Below are positions 18,068-27,145 of a DNA stretch of 64,000 bases, in pieces. A program made the translations under genes and the position numbers. Below the pieces are notes generated by a model, which searched no databases, was not told the origin of the DNA, and saw only the letters and a list, made by a program, of their open reading frames with translations. This DNA is from Alkalihalobacillus bogoriensis ATCC BAA-922 (GTDB lineage Bacteria; Bacillota; Bacilli; Bacillales; Bacillaceae_F): NCBI RefSeq assembly GCF_000621445.1, contig NZ_JHYI01000010.1:1-64000 (forward strand). The letters are read 5' to 3'. Numbering within the stretch: the stretch's first letter is position 1; the number at the start of each line of letters is the position of its first letter.

Positions 18068-19276
18068 ATGGTCACTTTTTCTTCAGAAGAATTTAAGCAA
18101 AGGGTAGAAAATACGAAAAAGCGGATGGACACGGCAGGAATCGACGTACTTCTTATTACAGACCCGGCAAATATGAATTATTTATCTGGATATGATGGAT
18201 GGTCATTTTACGTCCATCAGATGTTAGTAGTCATTAGTGATGAAGACCAGCCAATTTGGATTGGAAGAGAGATGGATGCAAATGTAGCGAAAATGACAAG
18301 TTGGCTATTCCACGACAATATTATTCCGTATCCAGATGATTTTGTTCATTCTTCAATGAAGCACCCGATGGATTTTGTCGCAAATATTTTAAAAGAAATC
18401 GGTCAAAGTAATCGAACCATTGGAGTCGAGATGGATCAATATTATTTTACGGCTAAATGTTATGAGCGGCTTTTACATGGACTACCGAATGCGACATTTA
18501 AAGATGCCACAAATCTTGTGAACTGGGTTCGAATTATAAAGTCTGATACTGAAATTGAATATATGAAGCGAGCTTCTATCATTGTACAAAAAGCAATGGA
18601 AGCGGGTATTGATGAAATTGCAGCGGGTGTACGTGAATGTGATGTAGCTGCAAAAATATATGAAGCACAAATAAGTGGAACAAAAGATTATGGCGGAGAT
18701 TACCCAGCGATCGTCCCCCTAATGCCGTCTGGAGATAAAACAGGTGCTCCTCATATGACATGGAGTGAGTGTCCGTATAAAGATGGGACGACAGTAACTC
18801 TTGAGTTAGCAGGCTGTTATCAGCGGTATCATTCCCCAATGGCGAGAACGATCAGTATTGGAAAGCCAGATGAAAAGGTGAGTGATTTAGCAAAAGTCGT
18901 CATCGAAGGAATGAATGCCACACTTGATGTCGTAAAGCCCGGTATGACTTGTGAAGAAGTTGAATCAGTGTGGCGGAAAACAATTGAAAAAAGAGGGTAC
19001 AAAAAAGATTCCCGCATTGGATATTCTGTCGGTTTAAACTATCCTCCTGATTGGGGAGAGCATACGGCAAGCTTACGACAAGGAGACAAAACGATTTTAC
19101 AGCCAAATATGACGTTTCATTTAATTCCAGGCATATGGTTTGAAGACTTTGGTGTGGAGCTTAGTGAATCCTTTCGTGTGACAGAAAAAGGCTGTGAAGT
19201 GTTCGGGCAGTTTCCTCGCCAGCTTTTTATTAAAGATGGGCGACTTACAAGCTGGAAAGATGATAAAGGCGCGTAA
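18068..19276 (+). CDS. doeA: Ectoine hydrolase-like M24 protein (DoeA/EutD type)
   Basis: 402 aa, creatinase/aminopeptidase-P fold: N-terminal domain (ITDPANMNYLSGYDGWSFYV) and C-terminal pita-bread domain. The metal-site strand reads TLELAGCYQRYHSPMARTIS, where canonical M24 peptidases have D..and D; these are E and P here, so it is not a normal metallopeptidase. GYSVGLNYPPDWGEHTASLR and NMTFHLIPGIWFEDFGVELS look to me like DoeA, which opens the ectoine ring to N-acetyl-diaminobutyrate. The adjoining M20 and aldehyde dehydrogenase genes agree. Start ATG 18068 follows AAAGGGGTGA. First gene of a five-gene operon. Confidence 0.75.
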   Translation: MVTFSSEEFKQRVENTKKRMDTAGIDVLLITDPANMNYLSGYDGWSFYVHQMLVVISDEDQPIWIGREMDANVAKMTSWLFHDNIIPYPDDFVHSSMKHPMDFVANILKEIGQSNRTIGVEMDQYYFTAKCYERLLHGLPNATFKDATNLVNWVRIIKSDTEIEYMKRASIIVQKAMEAGIDEIAAGVRECDVAAKIYEAQISGTKDYGGDYPAIVPLMPSGDKTGAPHMTWSECPYKDGTTVTLELAGCYQRYHSPMARTISIGKPDEKVSDLAKVVIEGMNATLDVVKPGMTCEEVESVWRKTIEKRGYKKDSRIGYSVGLNYPPDWGEHTASLRQGDKTILQPNMTFHLIPGIWFEDFGVELSESFRVTEKGCEVFGQFPRQLFIKDGRLTSWKDDKGA

Positions 19277-19294
19277 CGATAAATAGGAGGGATT

Positions 19295-20500
19295 ATGATG
19301 ACGAAATCTTGGAACGAAACGCAAGCAGGCACAAAAGCAGTTTGGGCAGGAGAAAAAGACTATTTGGTTCATGGTGCAACACAAATTCCTGTTATTCCTA
19401 GTGTTGCATTCGGATATGATGACATGGATGAATGGTATGAAGTTGCTGTTGGTCGAAAAAAAGGACATATTTATGGCCGAAATACAAATCCAACGGTGCA
19501 AGCGTTTGAAGATAAAGTGAAAATTTTAGAAGGAGCGAATGCGGCGACAAGCTTTTCTACAGGGATGGCAGCAATAAGCAATACGCTTTATACGTTCCTA
19601 ACGCCAGGTGATCGAGTTGTTTCCATAAAAGATACGTATGGTGGTACAAATAAAATTTTTACAGAGTTTTTGCCTAAAATGGGCATTGATGTTGTTTTAT
19701 GTGATACAGGTGACCATGAAGCGATTGAAGAAGAAGTGGCGAAAGGTTGTTCGATTTTATATTTAGAGTCCCCTACAAATCCGACCGTTAAAATTACAGA
19801 CATTAAACGAATGGCACAAGCAGGAAAAAAAGCTGGAGCGATTGTGGTTGTTGATAATACGTTCGCAACGCCAGTTAATCAAAATCCACTTGCATTAGGT
19901 GTCGATTTAGTCCTTCATAGTGCGACGAAATTTCTAGGTGGTCATGCGGATGCATTAGGAGGCGTTGTTTGCGGGTTAGATGAGCAATTGATTAAAAAAA
20001 TCTATCATTATCGTGAAATTAACGGAGCAACGATGGACCCTTGGGCTGCGTATTTGATTGTTCGTGGAATGAAAACGTTATCGTTACGAATGAAAAAACA
20101 AGAAGAAAATGCACTAGCCCTAGCACAATATTTACAAAGTGTATCAGTAGTAGAAGGCGTCTATTATCCAGGATTAGAAACACATCCAAACCATGATATC
20201 GCAAAAGAGCAAATGAAAGGGTTTGGTGCGATGTTAAGTTTTGCAGTGAAAGGCGGAGTAGACACGGTTCGAGATTTATTACCTCGTCTACAGTTTAGTC
20301 ATCGTGCTGCTAACTTAGGGGCAGTGGAGACAACGGTTGGGCCGGCAAGAACGACGAGTCATGTTGAATGTACGCCAGAAGAACGGGCAGCAATGGGAAT
20401 TCCAGAAGGGCTTATTCGTGTATCTTGTGGGATAGAAGATACAACTGATATTTTAGATGACTTCAAACAAGCGTTTCAACCGATAAAACTGGAGCAATAG
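19295..20500 (+). CDS. Cystathionine gamma-synthase-family PLP enzyme
   Basis: 401 aa, full-length gamma-family (Cys/Met metabolism) PLP enzyme. Visible motifs: YGRNTNPTVQAFEDK, SFSTGMAAIS, DTYGGTNKIF (aromatic ring stacking), VVDNTFATP, the Schiff-base lysine in HSATKFLGGHADALGG, and C-terminal VETTVGPARTTSH and GLIRVSCGIED. Start 19295 or 19298 follows AGGAGG. Its substrate is not set by sequence. In this operon it takes the place where a class III diaminobutyrate transaminase (DoeD) would be expected, so it may act on diaminobutyrate or a homoserine derivative; both are inference. Confidence 0.85.
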   Translation: MMTKSWNETQAGTKAVWAGEKDYLVHGATQIPVIPSVAFGYDDMDEWYEVAVGRKKGHIYGRNTNPTVQAFEDKVKILEGANAATSFSTGMAAISNTLYTFLTPGDRVVSIKDTYGGTNKIFTEFLPKMGIDVVLCDTGDHEAIEEEVAKGCSILYLESPTNPTVKITDIKRMAQAGKKAGAIVVVDNTFATPVNQNPLALGVDLVLHSATKFLGGHADALGGVVCGLDEQLIKKIYHYREINGATMDPWAAYLIVRGMKTLSLRMKKQEENALALAQYLQSVSVVEGVYYPGLETHPNHDIAKEQMKGFGAMLSFAVKGGVDTVRDLLPRLQFSHRAANLGAVETTVGPARTTSHVECTPEERAAMGIPEGLIRVSCGIEDTTDILDDFKQAFQPIKLEQ

Positions 20501-20518
20501 AAAGCTGGTGAGCTTTTT

Positions 20519-21724
20519 ATGAAAGAAATGGAGCAACAAATTTTCGATGAAGCAAAAAAAATAGAAGCACAGCTCATTCATTGGCGCAGACATTTTCATG
20601 AATACCCGGAACTCAGTTTCAAAGAGTGGAAGACAGCTTTATGTGTTGAAGAACAGTTGAAGAGCATTCCGGGTATGATTGTTTCTCGACCGAATGCTAT
20701 CATTCCAAATGTCGTTGGGAAACTAGTAAATGGAACAGGTCCGACGATCGCTATTCGTGCTGATATGGACGCTTTGCCAATTCAAGAAGAAAATGACGTC
20801 GTGTACGCTTCTAAACATCGGGGCATCATGCATGCATGTGGCCATGATGCCCACACCGCGATTGTGTTAGGGGTTGCGAAAGTCGTAGCGCAATTTCGGG
20901 ATGAAATTCAAGGTACAATCATGTTTCTATTTCAAAGTGCTGAAGAAACGACAGATGAACAAAATAAATCAGGGGCATGTTATTTACTAGACGATGGTGT
21001 AATCGACGATGTTGACGCGGCAATTGCTCTTCATATGTGTCCATGGCTTCCTGTAGGACATATGCAAATCCATGAGGGCAGCAGTATGGCAAATGTCGAT
21101 GTGTTTGAAGGAACGATAAGGGGAAGCGGAGGACACGGCGCCTACCCTCATGAAGGGTCAGATCCGATTTGGATGCTCCAATATGTTTTATCGTATCTTT
21201 ATAGCATTCCATCAAGAAAAATATCACCGTTAGAAAAAGCCGTCGTAAGTGTTGGAGAAATTCAAGCTGGCACAAGTGATAATATCATCCCTACAAAAGT
21301 CAAGCTTCGTGGAACGATTCGAAGCTATGAACATGACATTCGCAAATGTTTAACAGAAGAAGTGACTAGGGCGTTTGCACTCGTGGCGGCGTTAGGGGGA
21401 GAGTATGATGTTCAGATTACTCGAAATGAACCGGCATTACAAAATGACTCACGACTAAATCAACTCATTGTTTCCTCCATTCATGACCTCTTCCCACAAT
21501 CTCATATTCATCATCAGCCATTTGGTCTTGGCGGCGAAGACTTTGGCTATATTAGTGAACGAATTCCGAGCTCCATGTTTTTTCTAGGCTGTCAGCGTGA
21601 AAATGAAAAAAAACGAGAGTTACACACACCACAATTTGATATCGATGAACAATGTTTAGTTCAAGGAACTTCCATATTAGCGGCTACGGCATTCCGCTAT
21701 TTAAATGAGGAAGGAGAGAAATAA
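20519..21724 (+). CDS. M20-family amidohydrolase, likely N-acetyl-diaminobutyrate deacetylase (DoeB2-like)
   Basis: 401 aa. Hippurate-hydrolase-type M20D enzyme with RRHFHEYPELSFKEW, ADMDALPIQE, the metal ligands in HACGHDAHTAIVLG, the catalytic acids in QSAEET, HMCPWLPVG, a dimerisation insert, and FGLGGEDFGY near the end. It hydrolyses N-acyl amino acids in the cytoplasm. Next to a DoeA-like protein, the expected substrate is N-alpha-acetyl-L-2,4-diaminobutyrate. Start ATG 20519 follows GGTGAG; 18 bp after the PLP gene. Its 3' end carries the ribosome binding site of the next gene. Confidence 0.8.
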   Translation: MKEMEQQIFDEAKKIEAQLIHWRRHFHEYPELSFKEWKTALCVEEQLKSIPGMIVSRPNAIIPNVVGKLVNGTGPTIAIRADMDALPIQEENDVVYASKHRGIMHACGHDAHTAIVLGVAKVVAQFRDEIQGTIMFLFQSAEETTDEQNKSGACYLLDDGVIDDVDAAIALHMCPWLPVGHMQIHEGSSMANVDVFEGTIRGSGGHGAYPHEGSDPIWMLQYVLSYLYSIPSRKISPLEKAVVSVGEIQAGTSDNIIPTKVKLRGTIRSYEHDIRKCLTEEVTRAFALVAALGGEYDVQITRNEPALQNDSRLNQLIVSSIHDLFPQSHIHHQPFGLGGEDFGYISERIPSSMFFLGCQRENEKKRELHTPQFDIDEQCLVQGTSILAATAFRYLNEEGEK

Positions 21725-21725
21725 C

Positions 21726-22760
21726 ATGAAATTGGCTTTATTAGGGTTTGGAACTGTTGGGCAAGGTTTGGCGGAAATAATAGAAAGAAAAAAAGAATCG
21801 ATTCAAAAGGAGACAGGTGTCAATCTCGATATTGTGGCGATCTCCGATGTAATGAAAGGCGCTATTTATAATCCAAATGGGTTGAATGTAACGAAAACAC
21901 TTGAAGCGATTAAAACAGGTGGTCACCTCTCTTATTACCCCGATGAAAAAAATCTTGTACGCGGAAAAGATAGTTTTGCGACAATTGAAGAAACAAATGC
22001 CGATGTTATCGTGGAAGTCACATATACCGATGTCAAAACAGGTCAACCTGCTATTGACCATTGTAAAACAGCGTTTCAATGTGGAAAACATGTGGTGTTA
22101 AGTAATAAAGGTCCTGTTGCGTTAGCGTTTCAATCATTAACAGAACTCGCTCAAAAGCACAATGTCCGATTTGGGATTGAAGGAACGGTGATGAGTGGAA
22201 CACCAGCTTTACGAATGCCGTTAACATCGCTCATTGGAAACGATATAACTGAAATTCGTGGCATTTTAAATGGAACGACTAATTATATTTTAACGAAAAT
22301 GGAGGAAGGTTTTCCATTTGAAGATGCGCTTAAAGATGCGCAAGAAAAAGGCTATGCCGAAGCAGACTCAACAAGTGATATAAAAGGATATGATGCAAAA
22401 TATAAAGTCGTCATTTTAGCAAATACAGTATTAGGTTTTCCATTACAAGTCGATGATGTGGAGTGTATCGGAATTGATACTATCTCAATGGAAGATATCG
22501 AGCAAGCAAAAGAAGAAGGGTATCGTTGGAAGCTATTAGGGAAAATTACCAAACACAAATCTGGTGTTGAAGCGACAGTGAAACCAGAAAAAATAAGTGA
22601 AAATGACCCGTTAGCTTCGGCATATGGAGCAGTCAATGCGATTCAGTTTGACTGTGACTTAGCAGGTTCGATTACGTTAACAGGTGCTGGAGCAGGTCGA
22701 TTGGAAACAGGCTACTCGTTACTAATCGACATTTTAAATATAGCGAGAAATCAACTGTAA
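21726..22760 (+). CDS. Short homoserine dehydrogenase
   Basis: 344 aa. N-terminal Rossmann motif LLGFGTVGQGLAEII, then NKGPVALAF (catalytic-domain lysine), EGTVMSGTPALRMP, RGILNGTTNYILTKM, AEADSTSDIKGYDAKYKVVILA and C-terminal TGAGAGRLETGYSLL, as in homoserine dehydrogenases; there is no ACT regulatory domain, so no threonine feedback site. It interconverts aspartate semialdehyde and homoserine with NAD(P)H. Start ATG 21726 is one base after the M20 stop and preceded by GGAAGGAGAG. Being in a catabolic operon rather than with thrC/thrB suggests a role in disposing of aspartate semialdehyde. Confidence 0.85.
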   Translation: MKLALLGFGTVGQGLAEIIERKKESIQKETGVNLDIVAISDVMKGAIYNPNGLNVTKTLEAIKTGGHLSYYPDEKNLVRGKDSFATIEETNADVIVEVTYTDVKTGQPAIDHCKTAFQCGKHVVLSNKGPVALAFQSLTELAQKHNVRFGIEGTVMSGTPALRMPLTSLIGNDITEIRGILNGTTNYILTKMEEGFPFEDALKDAQEKGYAEADSTSDIKGYDAKYKVVILANTVLGFPLQVDDVECIGIDTISMEDIEQAKEEGYRWKLLGKITKHKSGVEATVKPEKISENDPLASAYGAVNAIQFDCDLAGSITLTGAGAGRLETGYSLLIDILNIARNQL

Positions 22761-22776
22761 TGAAAGGAGGATGGCC

Positions 22777-24210
22777 ATGTATACGAAAGTGTCAGGAAGA
22801 AAAATGTTACTTGGGGGCGAATGGGTGGACCGGGAACGAACAATTGAAGTGAGAAACCCTGAAGACAATCAATTCATAACAACAGTACCAGCAGCCTCCT
22901 CTTCTGATATGGAAAAAGCGATCGAAATCGCAAAAGAAGGAGCAAAGATGGCGTCAAACTTATCGGTTCATGAGCGAATGGACATTTTACGAAAAGCGGC
23001 TCATCTTATTGAGAAAGAAAAAGAAGCATTTGCATACACGATAGCAACAGAAGGTAGTAAAACGATAAAAGAAGCCCGAAAAGAAGTAGAGCGTTGTATT
23101 GAAACAATTCGGCTTAGTGGAGAAGAAGCACGACAAATTGGGGGCGAAACGATTGCGTTTGACCAAGCAAAAGGAAGTGAAAACCGTGTAGGCTATTTTT
23201 ATCGGTTCCCAATTGGAATTATCGGAGCGATTACACCATTTAATGACCCTCTTAATTTAGTCGCACATAAAATTGGTCCAGCGATAGCGAGTGGAAATGC
23301 GATTATCGTAAAGCCAGCGAGTGTCACGCCTTTAAGTGCATTGAAGTTAGCCGAAGTTTTTTGTGAAGCGGGACTTCCGAAAAAAATCTTGTCCGTAATC
23401 ACTGGGTATGGCCATGAAATTGGTGATGTGTTAGTTTGTCATCCAGATGTCCAAATGATTTCTTTTACCGGTGGTGTTGACGCAGGCTTAGCGATTACAA
23501 AAAAAGCGGGATTAAAAAAAATAAGTATGGAGCTCGGTTCAAACTCACCAGTTATTGTGTTAGAAGATGCGAATGTGGATGATGCGGTGAAAGCATGTGT
23601 TTCAGGTGCCTTTTGGGCTGCAGGACAAAACTGCTTAGGTGTACAACGGATTTTTATTGAGGAAAGTCGCTTTAAGGCGTTCTGTTCTCGATTTGTCGAA
23701 CTAACAAAACGATACCATACAGGGTTAAAATTAAATGAAACGACAGACATGGGACCATTAATTACAGAAAAAGAAGCGATCCGCGTCAAAGCATTAATTG
23801 ATAAAGGCATTGAAGAAGGAGCTACATTGCTTTGCGGCGGAGAAAGAAATGGTGCATTTTTACAGCCGACAGTTTTGACAGATGTTCATGAAAAAAGTGA
23901 ACTTGCCACAGAAGAAATTTTTGGCCCGGTAGTCCTTTTGTTTCCTTTTACAAATCTAGATGAAGCAATTGAAAAAGCAAATGCGGTTAAATATGGCTTG
24001 CAAGCTGGTATTTTTACAGAAAATATAAAAGCGGCATTTAAAGCTGTCGCAAAACTCCACGTTGGTGGCATTTTAATCAATGATAGTAGTGATTATCGGA
24101 TTGATGCGATGCCATTTGGTGGCGTGAAACAATCAGGAATTGGAAGAGAAGGGGTAAAATATTCGATTCAAGAAATGACAGAACCTAGAGTCGTTTGTTT
24201 TCAATTATAA
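22777..24210 (+). CDS. Aldehyde dehydrogenase, candidate aspartate-semialdehyde dehydrogenase (DoeC role)
   Basis: 477 aa, complete NAD(P)-dependent aldehyde dehydrogenase: PIGIIGAITPFNDPLNLVAHK (cofactor and substrate site), FTGGVDAGLAI, catalytic Glu in ELGSNSPVIV, catalytic Cys in GQNCLGVQR, EEIFGPVV and PFGGVKQSGIGREG. Start ATG 22777 is chosen over 22771 because AAAGGAGG directly abuts 22771. Last gene of the operon. In ectoine degradation such an enzyme (DoeC) oxidises aspartate semialdehyde to aspartate; sequence alone does not exclude succinate-semialdehyde or similar substrates. Confidence 0.8.
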   Translation: MYTKVSGRKMLLGGEWVDRERTIEVRNPEDNQFITTVPAASSSDMEKAIEIAKEGAKMASNLSVHERMDILRKAAHLIEKEKEAFAYTIATEGSKTIKEARKEVERCIETIRLSGEEARQIGGETIAFDQAKGSENRVGYFYRFPIGIIGAITPFNDPLNLVAHKIGPAIASGNAIIVKPASVTPLSALKLAEVFCEAGLPKKILSVITGYGHEIGDVLVCHPDVQMISFTGGVDAGLAITKKAGLKKISMELGSNSPVIVLEDANVDDAVKACVSGAFWAAGQNCLGVQRIFIEESRFKAFCSRFVELTKRYHTGLKLNETTDMGPLITEKEAIRVKALIDKGIEEGATLLCGGERNGAFLQPTVLTDVHEKSELATEEIFGPVVLLFPFTNLDEAIEKANAVKYGLQAGIFTENIKAAFKAVAKLHVGGILINDSSDYRIDAMPFGGVKQSGIGREGVKYSIQEMTEPRVVCFQL

Positions 24211-24349
24211 AAATCATAAAGTGAACTTGTGTTTTATTAGACCGTAGATAAAAAAGCGGATGGGATGGGAGGGATGACGAAAGGTGTGCCTCATTCCAGG
24301 AGCAGATTTTATACAATTGATTACAGAAAAGCTCACGAATAACATCATA

Positions 24350-24378
24350 CCTGTACTTTTATAAGTACAGGTTTTTTT
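24350..24378 (+). terminator. Terminator of the catabolic operon
   Basis: CCTGTACTT (24350-24358), loop TTAT, AAGTACAGG (24363-24371), then seven T. The same hairpin recurs at 24712. Confidence 0.9.
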
Positions 24379-24382
24379 GAAA

Positions 24383-24489
24383 GATAAGAAAGGTTTTGGT
24401 GTAGCAGTGAAGTTTTGAAGATTTATTCAAGGAGAGCGAAGGCTCCGCACTTCGCTTGAGACGAAAAGACGCTCCCGCGTTTTCTTATT
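24383..24489. repeat. Dispersed 108-bp element, copy B
   Basis: Begins GATAAGAAAGG and ends TTTTCTTATT; the middle GAGCGAAGGCTCCGCACTT is identical to copy A and the start GTAGCAGTGAAG is shared with copy D. It lies directly after the operon terminator. Confidence 0.85.
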
Positions 24490-24498
24490 GTATAGTAA

Positions 24499-24679
24499 GC
24501 GGCCATGAAAACCGTTATCTGTGAACATGGCTAGCGTTTTGGAACGTTGGTGGACACAGGAGCAGTTAATCATAAAATATCGTTAGGAATAGAGTAGCTT
24601 TTGCGTGAATAAGCGCTCCTGTGGTCGCCAAAAAACGGAAACCCGTATGATGTTCACAAAAAACGGCTGCTCTGACCGC
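24499..24679. repeat. 181-bp imperfect inverted repeat (foldback element)
   Basis: Five nested pairs in the correct order: GCGG..CA / TG..CCGC (ends), CCGTT/AACGG, GTGAACAT/ATGTTCAC, CGTTTTGG/CCAAAAAACG and ACAGGAGC/GCTCCTGT. The whole sequence can therefore fold into one long, interrupted hairpin. No open frame of note. It lies between two near-identical terminators. Confidence 0.7.
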
Positions 24680-24711
24680 AAAAATGAGAAGGTGTTTTGT
24701 CTACAGTTTAG

Positions 24712-24744
24712 CCTGTACTTATATAAGTACAGGTTCTTTTTTTG
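24712..24744 (+). terminator. Second copy of the CCTGTACTT hairpin terminator
   Basis: CCTGTACTT (24712-24720), loop ATAT, AAGTACAGG (24725-24733), then TTCTTTTTTT. Arms are identical to those at 24350. Confidence 0.85.
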
Positions 24745-24811
24745 TAACGATGGAATGAATTTCATGTTAGGATAGAGATAGTTTGAGTGACGAAAGAAAG
24801 CTGGTGTCATC

Positions 24812-26176
24812 GTGAATAAGGAACAATTTATATTACTAGTCAGTATAGGGAGTTATGTCACAGCCTTCCTTTATCTCTTTTCCGTTTTTATTGAACAACA
24901 ATGGCTTACGCTAACTTATAGCTTCATTGCCTTTTTTCTTGTTCTTTGTGCGATTCCGATAGTAGGAAAAATTAATCAAATGATCGCCTCGCTTTTAGTT
25001 TTGATTGGTTTTTTCATTTATTTTACTGAAGGCATATCCGTAAATGAAATCATGATCGGGTTTGGTGCGAATATTAATCTATTAACCTTATTTTTATTCG
25101 TTCCTTTTATAGGAGTATTTTTATCAAGTGCAGGTTATTTGAATAAAATAAAGCATTTGTTAGAAACGAGAAACGAAAATCATCCTTACCGTCTAAGTTC
25201 TTTATTAACAGCAACGATGGGGTCGGTATTAAATTTAGGATCGATGGCCATTGTTCATCGAATTGCAGAAGGGAGTTTTCGTTCGTTTGACCGCAGTAAA
25301 TTATTGCTTGTTGTCTTGCGTTCGTTTGCTTTTTGTATGTTTTGGTCGCCATATTTTGTTAATGTTGGATTAGTGTTATCGTTGTTCCATGTCGAGTGGA
25401 AAATGATTGGTGCGCTTGGATTTTCTCTTGGGCTTGTCTACCTTCTTATTAGTGCGTTTTTCTTTTATCATATACGAATTCCACAAGATGAAGGAATCAT
25501 TACAGAACCAACGACGTTAAAAGGGAACCAATCTCCATCGATCCGCCCAGTCATGTTCTTCTTTATTGGATTATTTGGGTGTTCTTTTTTATTTGATGCG
25601 TTGTCAGATGTGAATATGTTAACGATTGTTTCTATTCTTGCTTTAGCGTATCCGCTCTTATGGGCAATTACTACAAAACGTCTCCGTTTGTTTGTTCAAG
25701 ATTCCGTTCAGTCGATGAAAACGTCGTTTGCGCGCTTAAAAAATGAGATTGTCATTTTTATTAGTGCTGGATTTTTTGGAGGAGCTTTATCTTATACAAC
25801 GATAGGGACACAAATTTCCCAGTTTATTTTTGAACTTTCCTTTGGATCCATATTGGCCATGTCGTTTTTAGTCATTTTATTTGCGATTGCACTAGCGATG
25901 ATTGGCATTCATCCTGTTGTCATTGTCATTGGAATCGGGAGTTCATTGTCTCCTGATGTTTTTGGTGTAAGTGCGGAATATATGGCGTTGTTATTACTTG
26001 TGGCATGGACATTAGCGACACAATTATCACCATTTTCTGGCTCCATATTAATGACGGCTGGGTTGGCGAATCGCTCACCGTTTTTGTTTATGAAACAAAA
26101 CATATTGTTTGTGTTTACGAATGTCATTGTGTTACCGTTTATTTTATATTTATTTTTAGTTTTGCATCTTGTGTAA
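24812..26176 (+). CDS. Multi-spanning membrane transporter-like protein
   Basis: 454 aa with about 11-12 membrane segments. The middle motif ATMGSVLNLGSMAIVHRIAEG, and in the second half GFFGGALSYTTIGTQ and ATQLSPFSGSILMTAGLANRS, resemble the repeated reentrant hairpins of the ion-transporter superfamily (DASS/ArsB/CitM-like), but I cannot name the family. GTG start at 24812 follows AAGCTGGTG. Eighteen bp before the EamA gene, so probably co-transcribed. Being next to the catabolic operon but separated by two terminators, a role in uptake of its substrate is only possible. Confidence 0.65.
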   Translation: MNKEQFILLVSIGSYVTAFLYLFSVFIEQQWLTLTYSFIAFFLVLCAIPIVGKINQMIASLLVLIGFFIYFTEGISVNEIMIGFGANINLLTLFLFVPFIGVFLSSAGYLNKIKHLLETRNENHPYRLSSLLTATMGSVLNLGSMAIVHRIAEGSFRSFDRSKLLLVVLRSFAFCMFWSPYFVNVGLVLSLFHVEWKMIGALGFSLGLVYLLISAFFFYHIRIPQDEGIITEPTTLKGNQSPSIRPVMFFFIGLFGCSFLFDALSDVNMLTIVSILALAYPLLWAITTKRLRLFVQDSVQSMKTSFARLKNEIVIFISAGFFGGALSYTTIGTQISQFIFELSFGSILAMSFLVILFAIALAMIGIHPVVIVIGIGSSLSPDVFGVSAEYMALLLLVAWTLATQLSPFSGSILMTAGLANRSPFLFMKQNILFVFTNVIVLPFILYLFLVLHLV

Positions 26177-26194
26177 CGAAAAGAAGGGAATTTT

Positions 26195-27142
26195 ATGGAG
26201 ACAAAAAGTTCAAATGTTAGTACATATTTGTTAGTGATGGTCGTCATGATTGCGTGGGGATTAAATGTAGTGTTTTTGAAAATATTAGTCGAGGCTTTTC
26301 CGCCGGTGACAATGACCGCTTTTCGTATTTTGACGGCTGGGGTTGTTGTAGGCTTAGTTGTGCTATGTTTTCGTAAATTTAAGAGAGTCACAAAGTCGGA
26401 ATGGAAAAATATTGGGTTAGGGGCTATTTTTGGTGTTGTTGCACATCACGCTTTTCTATCCCAGGGGTTATCATTAACTACCGCTTCTAATGCGGTGTTA
26501 ATTTTGGCATTACTTCCGTTAACTACATCATTATTAGCTGCTATGATGTTAAAAGATAAGCTTAGTCCATTACGAATCGTTGGTATTATTTTTGCGTTAA
26601 TCGGTGTATCACTCATCATCTTGATGGGTTCATCTCAATTTGGGAAAATTGAGATAGGTGATCTTTTCATCTTGATGGCGATGTTTGTGCAAGCGTTAAG
26701 TTTTATTTATATAAAAAGAGGTACAAATACATTAGATTCTAAACAAATGACTGCCATGATGCTTCTCATTGGTTCAATTGGATTGTTTCTTGTTAGCTTT
26801 TTCTTTGAACCTCAAACCATGTCTGTCATGTATGAATCAACAACATGGCTGTTACTCGCAGTTTTTCTTTGCTCTGCCATCGGTGCTACAGCAATTGGTC
26901 ATATTTTGTACAATGAAGCAATTCATAAATTAGGAGCAGGGGAGACGGCGATTTTTAATAATTTTGTTCCGTTTTTTGGGTTAATCTTTTCCGCTTTATT
27001 TTTAGGAGAAGAAATTCGATTTATTCAGCTATTTGGATTTGTTTTCATTATTATCGGTGTCCTTTTTGGAACAGGGTATGTTGATGAAAAACGCCGAAAA
27101 CGACTTGCGAAAAAACAACAAGTATTCGAGAAAACAGGGTAA
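26195..27142 (+). CDS. EamA (DMT-superfamily) transporter
   Basis: 315 aa with ten membrane segments in two EamA repeats: MIAWGLNVVFLKILVEAFPP in the first and GATAIGHILYNEAIHKLGAGET then FVPFFGLIFSALFLGEE in the second. The C-terminus is strongly positive (KRRKRLAKKQQ). Family members export amino acids or related metabolites across the cytoplasmic membrane; the substrate is not predictable. Start ATG 26195 follows AGAAGGGAA. Closed by a bidirectional terminator shared with dapA. Confidence 0.8.
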   Translation: METKSSNVSTYLLVMVVMIAWGLNVVFLKILVEAFPPVTMTAFRILTAGVVVGLVVLCFRKFKRVTKSEWKNIGLGAIFGVVAHHAFLSQGLSLTTASNAVLILALLPLTTSLLAAMMLKDKLSPLRIVGIIFALIGVSLIILMGSSQFGKIEIGDLFILMAMFVQALSFIYIKRGTNTLDSKQMTAMMLLIGSIGLFLVSFFFEPQTMSVMYESTTWLLLAVFLCSAIGATAIGHILYNEAIHKLGAGETAIFNNFVPFFGLIFSALFLGEEIRFIQLFGFVFIIIGVLFGTGYVDEKRRKRLAKKQQVFEKTG

Positions 27143-27145
27143 ATA

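Noticed and set aside
24284-24364. Short frame from GTG encoding VCLIPGADFIQLITEKLTNN and ending in the terminator hairpin
   Set aside because: No ribosome binding site and only about 27 codons; reads into the terminator stem.
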